From: a virus
Length of the DNA stretch: 53,016 nt
Virus record (IMG/VR): IMGVR_UViG_3300025894_000011
Span: 1 to 53,016 of that record
Reading direction: 5' to 3' (one strand)
This document shows, in pieces, positions 35,177 to 43,105 of this stretch. The notes under the pieces were generated by a model. It had not been told where the DNA came from. It saw only the letters and a list, made by a program, of their open reading frames with translations, and did not search any database. The first letter of the stretch is position 1, and each line of letters begins with the position of its first letter. A program made the translations under genes and the position numbers.

Positions 35177-36434
35177 TTACGGTTTCAGTTTTAGTTACTC
35201 TTTCATAAGATTCCCAGATCTTGTTATCTACATGCTCTCCAGTATAATAAGAATCCTTAAGATACTTTTCTTGTAGGTTATAAAATAATTTCTTATAATG
35301 CTCCGGGTTTGCATTTAAGAATTCAATTTTCTTTTTTAAATCTTCTGCTGATTTACATCTAATAAAATGACCTTCAGGGAATACATTAAAGTCAGTATCG
35401 TAAGATGGGTGTAAGAAAGGTATAATACCATAGTGTAGCATTTCAGCATACTTAGAGGTTACCATACCTTCTTTAATAGGTACACAGAATGTATATTTAG
35501 TACCGAGTAATTCATCGGTCATTGTTTCGATTCTAGTTTCTCCTTTAAACCATTTAGGATACTTTTCTTTAATCTCATCATCCCATTTACCATAGATATC
35601 AGTTTCTATTTCTTGATCAACAATGTATTCTTTTACTGGATCCCAACGATCCATTCCACCTGAACCTTTACCTTGATTCTGTAGCATCATAAATGAATTG
35701 GTCTTTTTCATTTTAAATAATTCATCAGTATCATATCTTTTCTTATCTAAAAGAAATACTGTTTCAATACCTGAATATTCATATGTAGATGTAATTGTTT
35801 TAACATCTCTCAGTGGTGGATTACAGAAATATTGTTCTTCTTTAGTAAATGTATTTTGTGCTAAGTAATAGGTTGGTCTATTATTTATACTCCAATCCTT
35901 ACACGCAAGAACATATCGGTTATCAACAAGTAAACCTACAATAGGAACTTTCTTTTCCAATTCATTCATCGCTTTAATAATTGGAGCTGCATAATACTTA
36001 AAGAAATCCAACGATTTAACTTGACCAGTACCATCCTTCTTGTTGATATACTCTGGAATATTAACAGTACTTGTTGGACCAGTATAAAAGAAAATAAAAT
36101 CTAAATCTAAACCTTGAATAATTTCAACAGTTTCATCAGTAGACTTTCTCTCTTTCATAGTAGAATGAAATTCTTTAATATTATTAGGAACTATAGGTTC
36201 ATCTGTTTGCGGTGGGCCGAATAAAGAATTTACTTTAGGTTTTTGTTTTGCTCTAAACTTACCTAAATCATTTGGGCTTAATAGCCAATATTCGATATTA
36301 GGATTTCTGTTTGCAATTGAACAAATTAATTGCTTAGGTTCACAATCACCACCGATTGCGCTCCAACTGTTTTCATTAAACTTTATGGCTTTACCTAATT
36401 TAAAAAAACCAATCTTTTTTACATTCTCTTTCAT
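35169..36434 (-). CDS. GT-B-type glycosyltransferase-like protein
   Basis: A 421-residue protein with a GT-B-like C-terminal half. DELLGTKYTFCVPIKEGMVTSKYAEMLHYGIIPFL near 308-342 (seen as FCVPIKEGMVTSKYAEML and YGIIPFL) is followed by GHFIRCKSAEDLKKKIEFL near 355. This is the pattern of conserved donor-binding Glu followed by an end helix common to GT-B enzymes, including phage DNA glucosyltransferases. The N-terminus (KKIGFFKLGKAIKF) starts a Rossmann-like domain. Donor and acceptor are unknown. Adjacency to a DNA methyltransferase makes DNA one candidate acceptor, by inference only. Confidence 0.6.
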   Translation of the reverse strand: MKENVKKIGFFKLGKAIKFNENSWSAIGGDCEPKQLICSIANRNPNIEYWLLSPNDLGKFRAKQKPKVNSLFGPPQTDEPIVPNNIKEFHSTMKERKSTDETVEIIQGLDLDFIFFYTGPTSTVNIPEYINKKDGTGQVKSLDFFKYYAAPIIKAMNELEKKVPIVGLLVDNRYVLACKDWSINNRPTYYLAQNTFTKEEQYFCNPPLRDVKTITSTYEYSGIETVFLLDKKRYDTDELFKMKKTNSFMMLQNQGKGSGGMDRWDPVKEYIVDQEIETDIYGKWDDEIKEKYPKWFKGETRIETMTDELLGTKYTFCVPIKEGMVTSKYAEMLHYGIIPFLHPSYDTDFNVFPEGHFIRCKSAEDLKKKIEFLNANPEHYKKLFYNLQEKYLKDSYYTGEHVDNKIWESYERVTKTETVNV

Positions 36435-36435
36435 A

Positions 36436-37143
36436 TTAACAATTTTGAATAATATCTTCTATTACTTGTTTATCTTGTTCGTATGTTAAATCATACCAAC
36501 ATATATTTAATTCTTCAAATTTTAAATTATCCATCGAGTTTATAAGATGAGTAATTTCATATTCATTTCTGTTTGATAATTTAATACTACTTAAGTTATC
36601 AAATGCCTCTTTACCAAATATCATATATCCGCAAAAATATCTACCGCTTACTACACCATGCGGTTTTTCAATAACCACATCTTCTAGGATAGTAGCAAGT
36701 TGTAAATTTCTTGCTCTAGTTTCATAATCCTTATAAGTAACAACAGTGTTATTAGGATCATGGTATTCTAAACCAATATTACCTTGATAATAATTGTCAC
36801 CAAAGAGACATAAGAAAGGTTCATAAAATTTACCTTCCCATGCCTTAATTGCAGCGCCTGGTCCATATTCATCATCCTTCTGAAATTCATAACAAATGTT
36901 TATCTTTTCTTTATACTTTGATAAACTTTCAATAATAGGATGAGATAATTTTGTATTTCTATTTTTAAAAAAGAAGTCAGATTTACTTATAGTAACATAT
37001 GCATCCTCTATTCCATTCTCAATACAAAATTCAATACAGTACTGAATTGTTGATTTTCCTAAAATTGGATCTATAAGTTTATTTGATCCATACCTAGTAG
37101 ACCTCCCGGCTGCTAAGATAATTGCTTTTCTTACTCTACTCAT
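36436..37143 (-). CDS. Sugar-phosphate nucleotidylyltransferase
   Basis: A 235-residue enzyme of the RmlA/GlmU-like NTP-transferase fold. The signature is AIILAAGRSTRYGSNKLIDP near 8-27, with the pyrophosphorylase Gly-rich loop and following Lys. CLFGDNYYQ near 112 carries the metal-binding Asp and IEKPHGVVSGRYFCGYMIFG near 153 is the product-binding region. It would activate a sugar phosphate (or choline-type alcohol) with CTP, UTP or GTP. Its end overlaps the gene downstream minimally, and its ATG overlaps the kinase gene by four bases. Confidence 0.85.
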   Translation of the reverse strand: MSRVRKAIILAAGRSTRYGSNKLIDPILGKSTIQYCIEFCIENGIEDAYVTISKSDFFFKNRNTKLSHPIIESLSKYKEKINICYEFQKDDEYGPGAAIKAWEGKFYEPFLCLFGDNYYQGNIGLEYHDPNNTVVTYKDYETRARNLQLATILEDVVIEKPHGVVSGRYFCGYMIFGKEAFDNLSSIKLSNRNEYEITHLINSMDNLKFEELNICWYDLTYEQDKQVIEDIIQNC

Positions 37144-37886
37144 TTGCTATATTTAATTTCTAATTCATCGAATAATTCATGCCCTTTCTTAAGGAACATA
37201 CCTGCCAATTCATATCTTTCATTTAATTCAAAAAATGGAACAGCTCCTAATAAGTGAACTGCTAAAAAGAATTTTAATTGGTATTCGTCATACCATTCAT
37301 ACATTATGTTTTCTGCTTCCCTACAGAACTTAAGATATTTAGAATTCCTTTCATTGTATATATGGGCCTCATATTTCATTACAAAAGATTGCATCAGTTT
37401 TCCATAGTCATAATAATTCTGCTCTTCAGTACCTCGTGGATCAATAAAAATAAAATCCTTATCATATAAGATATTACTTACTGTTAAATCACCATGAACA
37501 AACCCCCAGCCTGACGATGCATCTAATTCACCTTCATAAGTATAACCTGTTCTACCTTCTAATTTATCTAAATAAGATCTTGTATCTACATCAGTACCGT
37601 AACCATCAAAATCATTTACAATATGAATAAGATCATCTAATTGGTCAATTGATTTAATTAAAGGCTGTTCACAGATTTTATCATACCATGTTGGGTATTT
37701 TTTCATTTCAAATGAAGTATCTGATATAGGATTAATCTTTATAAAATTCGGATGGGTACAATTTTTTAACCAATCCATTTGCTGCTTAAACTTTATAGGA
37801 TAAACCCCAGCTTCTTTAATAACTTTGTTATCTTGAAGATATACCCTATCTCCACTATTTCCTACTAAAACTTTACCAGTATGCAT
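37140..37886 (-). CDS. APH/choline-kinase-like small-molecule kinase
   Basis: A 248-residue protein with the aminoglycoside-phosphotransferase kinase core. The catalytic loop is GFVHGDLTVSNILY near 127-140 (HGDxxxxN) and the metal site is FIFIDPRGTEEQNYYDYGK near 145-163 (IDP in place of DFG). The N-terminal lobe is reduced. Such enzymes phosphorylate sugars, choline or ethanolamine. Being sandwiched between a HAD phosphatase and a nucleotidylyltransferase suggests three successive steps on one substrate. Confidence 0.75.
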   Translation of the reverse strand: MHTGKVLVGNSGDRVYLQDNKVIKEAGVYPIKFKQQMDWLKNCTHPNFIKINPISDTSFEMKKYPTWYDKICEQPLIKSIDQLDDLIHIVNDFDGYGTDVDTRSYLDKLEGRTGYTYEGELDASSGWGFVHGDLTVSNILYDKDFIFIDPRGTEEQNYYDYGKLMQSFVMKYEAHIYNERNSKYLKFCREAENIMYEWYDEYQLKFFLAVHLLGAVPFFELNERYELAGMFLKKGHELFDELEIKYSK

Positions 37887-38416
37887 TTCATTTTGTTTTT
37901 AAGTGCGAATGTTGAATCTACTTCTGAATCACCAACCATTAAAAAATCAGCTGGATTATATTTAGGAAATGTTTTAAAAATTAAATCTGCCATATCTGAG
38001 TGTGGCTTTTTATTTAAAACATCATCCCTCGTTACAATCATATCAAATAATTCATTACTTATATTATGATAAGCCATAATTCTATCTACATTTTCTCTAG
38101 ATGAATTTGATGCTATAATAACTTTTTCAAATTGAGAATTTTTAATTATCCACAAAAGTAATTGATTTATTTTAGTCTTATGAAGATTCTTTGAAAATAT
38201 TTCTCTTTTGTAATCTTGTGCTAATTGGGACTCAGCTTCAGTTAATTGATATTTCTTTAAAAGAACATCCATTCCGTAATTAATATCAGACATTATTGTT
38301 TCAATAGGTATATCCCTATTCAATACTCTTTCTATAGCAAGTTTCCATGAATTTGCATGAGTATCTATAGTTGAAACTAAAGTATCATCAAAATCTAATA
38401 TTAAGCAACGTTCCAT
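37865..38416 (-). CDS. HAD-superfamily phosphatase
   Basis: A 183-residue hydrolase with all HAD motifs. Motif I is LILDFDDTLVST near 5-16 with nucleophile Asp, motif II is IIASNSSRENV near 100, the conserved Lys is at KKPHSD near 135 and motif IV is LMVGDSEVDSTFA near 158-170. A helical cap follows motif I, as in phosphoglycolate phosphatase or beta-phosphoglucomutase. The substrate is unknown but probably a sugar phosphate made by the adjoining kinase pathway. It is the first gene after an early/middle-type promoter. Confidence 0.85.
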   Translation of the reverse strand: MERCLILDFDDTLVSTIDTHANSWKLAIERVLNRDIPIETIMSDINYGMDVLLKKYQLTEAESQLAQDYKREIFSKNLHKTKINQLLLWIIKNSQFEKVIIASNSSRENVDRIMAYHNISNELFDMIVTRDDVLNKKPHSDMADLIFKTFPKYNPADFLMVGDSEVDSTFALKNKMKCILVKF

Positions 38417-38429
38417 ATAATTTAACTGA

Positions 38430-38444
38430 TTTATTATTATATAG
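38430..38444 (-). promoter_or_regulatory. Candidate early/middle-type promoter of the sugar/methyltransferase operon
   Basis: The minus strand reads CTATATAATAATAAA, 13 bases before the HAD gene ATG. Six further genes down to 31883 follow without a recognisable terminator. Confidence 0.5.
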
Positions 38445-38488
38445 AAGTTTTTAAAAAAGTTTCAAGTATAACCGGGCATTATACAAAC

Positions 38489-38522
38489 AAAAAAGACCAT
38501 CTAATTAAAGATAGTCTTTTTT
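38489..38522 (-). terminator. Bidirectional terminator after the Hc1-like gene
   Basis: AAAAAAGAC-C-ATCT pairs with AGAT-A-GTCTTTTTT in a 14-position stem with one mismatch and a six-base loop, with T-runs in both directions. It lies 18 bases past the Hc1-like stop codon. Confidence 0.75.
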
Positions 38523-38540
38523 AAAAAAGATTATGTATGA

Positions 38541-38717
38541 TTACATATTGTTCTTAGTCTCTTGGACGTGTAATCTTAGTTCTTGTGCTAGATTTTTAAC
38601 TTCTTGCATTGATTTTCTAATTCTTACGGCGGCTGCCTTATTTCCCTTTACATAGAATTTATCTACATCTTCACTTACTGACTCGATAAGAGCCTTGATT
38701 TCTTCAAATTTTTCCAT
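38541..38717 (-). CDS. Histone H1-like DNA-binding protein (Hc1 family)
   Basis: A 58-residue protein read by hand from ATG at 38717 to TAA at 38541. It contains FEEIKALIESVSEDVDKFY, then KGNKAAAVRIRKSMQEVKNLA. The Lys-Gly-Asn-Lys-Ala-Ala core and following Arg-x-Arg-Lys-x-Met-Gln-Glu are characteristic of the short Hc1/histone H1-like proteins found in most Bacteroidetes. These bind DNA non-specifically and compact nucleoids. It has its own late-type promoter motif and terminator, so it is a single-gene transcript. It may coat phage DNA or compete with host chromatin proteins. Confidence 0.85.
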   Translation of the reverse strand: MEKFEEIKALIESVSEDVDKFYVKGNKAAAVRIRKSMQEVKNLAQELRLHVQETKNNM

Positions 38718-38736
38718 AATAGTTATTTTTTATTGT

Positions 38737-38750
38737 TTTTATATATATTC
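38737..38750 (-). promoter_or_regulatory. Candidate late-type promoter upstream of the Hc1-like gene
   Basis: The minus strand reads GAATATATATAAAA, about 20 bases before the ATG at 38717. It belongs with the structural-gene motif, not the early/middle type. Confidence 0.45.
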
Positions 38751-38751
38751 A

Positions 38752-39648
38752 TTAGAATTTACCTTTTCTGTTTCTATAGAAACTTGTTAGTTTTGGTACG
38801 TACATATACTTATGACCTTTATCTTTTATAACCTTCATCATTCTGTTAAACATGTCAACATCAGCTGGGTTAGTTTTTTCTTTAGATATTTTAGGTTCGG
38901 TATTACATTGCGCGTCGGCATCACGATATCTTAAATCACCACACATAGAAGGTCTCCATGAAACTGCAGAGTGACTAACATCACCATGAGTATAACCAAG
39001 ATTATTTGGTTCTATTAGATTAGTATGCCTTTCGTCCCTAGGTTGGTACATATATTTCTTAGAGCTATTTGTTGCGTCTATCTTTTTACGGCTTCTTGTG
39101 AATACATATGCCAATTCAGGATATTGTGTGTATGCTTTTGCTAAAAGCTCTAAGTGATTAGGAGTCCACTTATCATCATGGTCAATTCTAACAATATAAT
39201 CACACCCATCTGACTTAGCCATTTGCAAACCTTTATTCATTGCACCGCAACCTGCAGTATATCTAAATTGTTGCTTTGTAAAACCTTTATCTCTTTCACC
39301 AGGTGATGACAGGTTATGATATTTTAATTTACCCTTTGGGATAATACTATTCATTACTTCCTTTATCTCTTCATCACCATCATATTTATCACCTACTAAG
39401 TAAACCGTATAATTATCATACTTTTGATTTTTTATTGATGTTAAAGAATCTTTTAATATACTAGGTGTAGTCATGTGATTTTGTCTAGTTGTCTGAGCAC
39501 CACCATCAGATATTTTATGAGTAGGCATTACTATACCGAATTTTATTTTGTTATCAATTTTATTAGAAAGATTTTTCTCCAACAAAATTTCAAAATTTTT
39601 AGAACCTATATAAGATTCTAATAATCTATACTCTTCAAAATTTATCAT
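38752..39648 (-). CDS. Family 2 glycosyltransferase
   Basis: A 298-residue GT-A enzyme. After about 35 residues comes FGIVMPTHKISDGG, then LTSIKNQKYDNYTVYLVGDKYD near 70-91 (quoted as SIKNQKYDNYTVYLVGD) and DYIVRIDHDDKWTPNHLELL near 150-169. The last holds the DxD-type HDD site of GT2. AYVFTRSRKK and a C-terminal MYVPKLTSFYRNRK complete it. It probably transfers a sugar onto a glycan or protein. It overlaps the aminotransferase gene by four bases. Confidence 0.87.
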   Translation of the reverse strand: MINFEEYRLLESYIGSKNFEILLEKNLSNKIDNKIKFGIVMPTHKISDGGAQTTRQNHMTTPSILKDSLTSIKNQKYDNYTVYLVGDKYDGDEEIKEVMNSIIPKGKLKYHNLSSPGERDKGFTKQQFRYTAGCGAMNKGLQMAKSDGCDYIVRIDHDDKWTPNHLELLAKAYTQYPELAYVFTRSRKKIDATNSSKKYMYQPRDERHTNLIEPNNLGYTHGDVSHSAVSWRPSMCGDLRYRDADAQCNTEPKISKEKTNPADVDMFNRMMKVIKDKGHKYMYVPKLTSFYRNRKGKF

Positions 39649-40760
39649 TTATTAAAAAATGTTTTTACTGACTTTATTACTCTTTTTAAATCCGAGTCAG
39701 TCATACTAGAACCGGATGGTAAACATATACCTTGTAAAAATAATAAAGAGCTATTTCCATTTATATATTTTCTATATCCTTTTAGAACTGGCTGTTCATG
39801 CATTGGCTTCCATAATCTTCTTGCTTCAATATTATCTTTTTCTAAATGTGATATAAGATCTTCTGGTCTGTCTTCTCCTTTTAATAAAGCACAAGTTAAC
39901 CACATGTTTGATCTATCTGTGTTTCTTTCGTTCTGAAATGAATAAAAATACTTACTTAATTCTTTTCTATAAACTTTATTAATTTCTCTAGTTCTATTAA
40001 TTCTTTCTTCGATAACTTCCATTTGACCAATCCCAATAGCGGCTAAAATGTTACTCATTCTATAATTATAACCTATTTCTGTGTGGTGATAAAACGGCAT
40101 AGTATCTTTTGCTTGAGTAGATAAGAACTTCATTCTTTCAGCCTTCTTCTTATCATCTGTTATGATTACTCCACCACCAGAGGTAGATAAGAGTTTATTT
40201 CCGTTAAAAGAATAAATGCCAATAGAGCCAAAGGTTCCAGTATGTTTATTATTAAATTTAGAACCAATACTTTCTGCTGCGTCTTCAATAATAGGTATGT
40301 CATATTCATCTGATAATTTTTTAATTGCATCCATATCACAAGGTACCCCAAAAATATGAACTGGTATTATAGCCTTAGGTTTTTTACCTAAAGCCGTTGA
40401 ATTAAGTATTGCAGTTTCTAATAAAACTGGATCTAAATTCCAAGTAGTTTCTTCTGAATCTACAAAAATAGGCTCTGCTCCACAATAAATAATAGGGTTA
40501 ACTGTTCCTATAAAAGTAAGAGAAGAACAGATAACATAATCACCCTCACTTACATTTAATGCCTTTAATGCTAAATGAATACCAGCAGTACCTGATGAAA
40601 CTGCTACTGCATGTTTTGCTCCAGTGTATTCTTTAACCTTTTCTTCAAACATATTAAGCTGAGGTCCAATCGGAGCAATCCAATTATCATCAAAAGCTTT
40701 TTTAATGTAATCTAATTCTTTGCCTGACATATGAGGCGGTGATAAGTAAATTTTTTTCAT
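39645..40760 (-). CDS. DegT/DnrJ/EryC1 sugar aminotransferase (PglE-like)
   Basis: A 371-residue PLP enzyme that converts a keto sugar nucleotide to an amino sugar. SSGTAGIHLALKAL near 55-68 binds the cofactor phosphate, and IIEDAAESIGSKFN near 157-170 carries Asp160. SFNGNKLLSTSGGGVI near 184-199 has the Schiff-base Lys189, and RMSNILAAIGIGQME near 237 follows. Next to the dehydratase and acetyltransferase genes, it corresponds to PglE in diacetylbacillosamine synthesis or a related UDP-amino-sugar route. It overlaps both neighbours by four bases. Confidence 0.92.
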   Translation of the reverse strand: MKKIYLSPPHMSGKELDYIKKAFDDNWIAPIGPQLNMFEEKVKEYTGAKHAVAVSSGTAGIHLALKALNVSEGDYVICSSLTFIGTVNPIIYCGAEPIFVDSEETTWNLDPVLLETAILNSTALGKKPKAIIPVHIFGVPCDMDAIKKLSDEYDIPIIEDAAESIGSKFNNKHTGTFGSIGIYSFNGNKLLSTSGGGVIITDDKKKAERMKFLSTQAKDTMPFYHHTEIGYNYRMSNILAAIGIGQMEVIEERINRTREINKVYRKELSKYFYSFQNERNTDRSNMWLTCALLKGEDRPEDLISHLEKDNIEARRLWKPMHEQPVLKGYRKYINGNSSLLFLQGICLPSGSSMTDSDLKRVIKSVKTFFNK

Positions 40761-41299
40761 ATTATTTTTCTTCTAGCAGGATTTCCGTATGCAGTTGAAT
40801 TATCAGGAATGTTTTTAGTCACTACTGACCCTGCACCTATCATACAATTTTTTCCAATTTTTATATAAGGTAAGATTACCGACCCTGCTCCAATATAACT
40901 ACCTTCGCCAATTTCTACACCACCACATAATGTTGCATTAGGGCCAATAAAAGTAAAATCTTCTAATATACAATCATGGTCAATAGATGCTGCTGTATTA
41001 ACTATACAATGCCTACCTATTTTAGCGTTTATTTGTATTACTGCTCCTTGTAATATTTGGCTACCTTCACCAATATCATAATTGCATATAATTGCAGAAT
41101 CAGATATAACTGTTACATATTCTATTTCACCTAGCACTTCTTCAGCTATTCTTTTTCTGGATTTATTATTACCTATTGCTATGACCCACGGGCCTTGTTG
41201 TAAATCAAAATCCTCATCATTATAAAAATTTACTTGACTACTACCTAAAACAGAATTAACTACTTTTGCGTGACCACCTTTTCCGTAAATATTAATCAT
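40757..41299 (-). CDS. Sugar O/N-acetyltransferase with hexapeptide repeats (PglD/NeuD-like)
   Basis: From the ATG at 41299 it has 180 residues. The first in-frame ATG (41326) would lie deep in the upstream gene, and PglD-type proteins begin with the short Rossmann strand seen here (MINIYGKGGHAKVV). The N-terminal domain binds the UDP-sugar and the C-terminal left-handed beta-helix binds acetyl-CoA. The catalytic-type His is in ASIDHDCILEDF, and VEIGEGSYIGAGSVILPYI and GAGSVVTKNIPDNSTAYGNPA follow. It would acetylate the new amino group after the aminotransferase. Confidence 0.9.
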   Translation of the reverse strand: MINIYGKGGHAKVVNSVLGSSQVNFYNDEDFDLQQGPWVIAIGNNKSRKRIAEEVLGEIEYVTVISDSAIICNYDIGEGSQILQGAVIQINAKIGRHCIVNTAASIDHDCILEDFTFIGPNATLCGGVEIGEGSYIGAGSVILPYIKIGKNCMIGAGSVVTKNIPDNSTAYGNPARRKII

Positions 41300-42353
41300 T
41301 ACTTTCTCTTTTAAATTCTGGAACAATACTTTTCATTAATAAAAGTATCTTGTAAAAATCATTTGATCTTATTTTAGATAACTTTTCTATTTTAGGTATT
41401 AACGTTTTAAAATCATATTCTTCGTGGTTTAATTTCATAATGTTATGATCCTCAGTAGGAATCATATTCTCACCATTACATAATAATTCTTCATATAATT
41501 TTTCACCTGGTCTTAAGCCTATATACTCTATTTCAGCATTACTATTAAAATGCTTAATTAAATTTTTTGCTAAATCAGTAATGCTTACAGGTTCACCCAT
41601 ATCAAATAAAAACACTTCACCACCATCTCCTAGTACACTTGCTTGTAATACTAATTGGCATGCCTCAGGTATAGTCATAAAGTATCTTATAACTTCCGTG
41701 TGTGTAACACTTACCGGACCGCCTCTTTTAATTTGCTTTACAAATGTTGGAATTACTGAACCTTCAGATCCTAGTACATTACCAAATCTTGTAACAATAA
41801 AGTTAGTTGCTGATTTTGTTTCTAAGAATTGAGTATATAATTCTGCTATTCTTTTAGTTGCACCCATAACATTTGTTGGGTTAACTGCCTTGTCAGTAGA
41901 TACCATTATAAATTTATCTACTTCATTCATATATGAAATATTTGAGACGTTCATTGTACCTAATACATTTGTTTTGATTGCCTCAACAGGATTTGCCTCC
42001 ATCATAGGTACATGTTTATATGCAGCTGCATGAAAAACTATATTAGGTTTAAATGAATCAAAAACTTCTTCTAACCTATACTTATCTCTAACATCACCTA
42101 TTACATATTTAATATGAGAATTTGGATTTGATCTACTTATCTCTTGTTCTAAATGAAACATAGATGCTTCTGCATTATCAAATACAGTTACAGTAGATGC
42201 ATTAAACTTAACAAGCTGTCTTACTATTTCACTACCTATTGAACCTGCACCACCTGTAACAAGTATTCTTTTGCCTTTAATAAAATCTTTAATTAATTTA
42301 AGATCGGTTATTATAGGTTTACGATTAAGTAATTTATTGTAGTCTAGACTCAT
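41292..42353 (-). CDS. UDP-sugar 4,6-dehydratase (PglF/CapD-like)
   Basis: A 353-residue SDR enzyme equivalent to the soluble domain of PglF/FlaA1-type dehydratases. The NAD motif is LVTGGAGSIGSEIVRQL near 31-47, followed by YVIGDVRDK near 90 and AAAYKHVPMMEANP near 108. STDKAVNPTNVMGATKR near 150-166 has Met in place of the SDR Tyr, as in the PglF/CapD group. PVSVTHTEVIRYFMTIPEAC near 230 is also typical. The transmembrane domain of PglF is absent. It would make the 4-keto-6-deoxy intermediate used by the next two genes. Confidence 0.92.
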   Translation of the reverse strand: MSLDYNKLLNRKPIITDLKLIKDFIKGKRILVTGGAGSIGSEIVRQLVKFNASTVTVFDNAEASMFHLEQEISRSNPNSHIKYVIGDVRDKYRLEEVFDSFKPNIVFHAAAYKHVPMMEANPVEAIKTNVLGTMNVSNISYMNEVDKFIMVSTDKAVNPTNVMGATKRIAELYTQFLETKSATNFIVTRFGNVLGSEGSVIPTFVKQIKRGGPVSVTHTEVIRYFMTIPEACQLVLQASVLGDGGEVFLFDMGEPVSITDLAKNLIKHFNSNAEIEYIGLRPGEKLYEELLCNGENMIPTEDHNIMKLNHEEYDFKTLIPKIEKLSKIRSNDFYKILLLMKSIVPEFKRESND

Positions 42354-43096
42354 ATATTATTTATTTGAGTAACTAACCAGTCTAATTCTACTTGACTTTC
42401 GGAATCTGAAATAGCATTATCTGGATCTGGGTGAGTTTCAATAAATGAACCATCATATTCAAAAATCTTAGCTGCTTTAGCATATTGTTTTGCTAATTTA
42501 CGACTACCGCCAGTTATACCTTCACCTGCCATTTGTGTTGAGTGGGTACAATCTAAAATAACTTTATCTGCAAATTCTTTCATTACATCAACTCCTCTAA
42601 AATCTACAATAAGTCTATCATATCCAAAATTAGATCCTCGCTCGGTTACCCATACTTCACACTTTGGATCTACTTCTTTTATTTTGGTAACTGCATGTTT
42701 CATTGCATCAGCAGATAACCATTGACCTTTCTTAATGTTAATGACATTAAAGTTTTTTGCACATTCAACTAAAAGATCAGTTTGCCGACATAAGAATGCC
42801 GGTATTTGAATAACATCAACTACTTCAGATAAAGGTAATGCTTGGTCAGGTTCATGAATGTCAGTTATGATTTTAATATCAGGATAATAGTGTTTAACCG
42901 TTCTCATAATATCCATTCCTTCCTCTAACCCAGGGCCTCTATCAGAATGTATGGAAGTTCTATTTGCTTTATCAAAAGATCCTTTTAAGTACCAGTTCTT
43001 ATCTCCCATACAAGCATATAATGTTTTAGCTACTTCTAAAAAGTTATCCTCATTTTCAATACTACAAGGGCCAAGTATATAAGTATAATTTTTCAT
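42350..43096 (-). CDS. kdsA: 3-deoxy-D-manno-octulosonate-8-phosphate synthase (KdsA)
   Basis: It condenses phosphoenolpyruvate with arabinose 5-phosphate to give Kdo-8-phosphate. The 248-residue enzyme has GPCSIEN near 9-15, where the Cys marks the metal-dependent class II form. It continues with KGSFDKANRTSIHSDRGPGLE near 39-58 (quoted as KGSFDKANRTSIHS and RGPGLE), DIHEPDQA near 80, VIQIPAFLCRQTDLL near 94, ERGSNFGYDRLIVDF near 151 and a C-terminal ETHPDPDNA. KdsB, KdsC and KdsD equivalents are not recognised here, so the product may feed host Kdo synthesis or an unusual ulosonate. It overlaps the dehydratase gene by four bases. Confidence 0.93.
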   Translation of the reverse strand: MKNYTYILGPCSIENEDNFLEVAKTLYACMGDKNWYLKGSFDKANRTSIHSDRGPGLEEGMDIMRTVKHYYPDIKIITDIHEPDQALPLSEVVDVIQIPAFLCRQTDLLVECAKNFNVINIKKGQWLSADAMKHAVTKIKEVDPKCEVWVTERGSNFGYDRLIVDFRGVDVMKEFADKVILDCTHSTQMAGEGITGGSRKLAKQYAKAAKIFEYDGSFIETHPDPDNAISDSESQVELDWLVTQINNI

Positions 43097-43105
43097 AATT
43101 TATTT

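Noticed and set aside
36436-37143. CMP-Kdo synthetase (KdsB) as a partner of KdsA
   Set aside because: The protein has an RmlA/GlmU-like AAGRSTRYG start with a Lys-containing loop rather than the KdsB pattern I would expect, so I left it as a generic sugar nucleotidylyltransferase.
40166-40351. A 61-residue minus-strand ORF inside the aminotransferase gene
   Set aside because: It is an alternative-frame shadow of the PLP-lysine region of the DegT-like gene.
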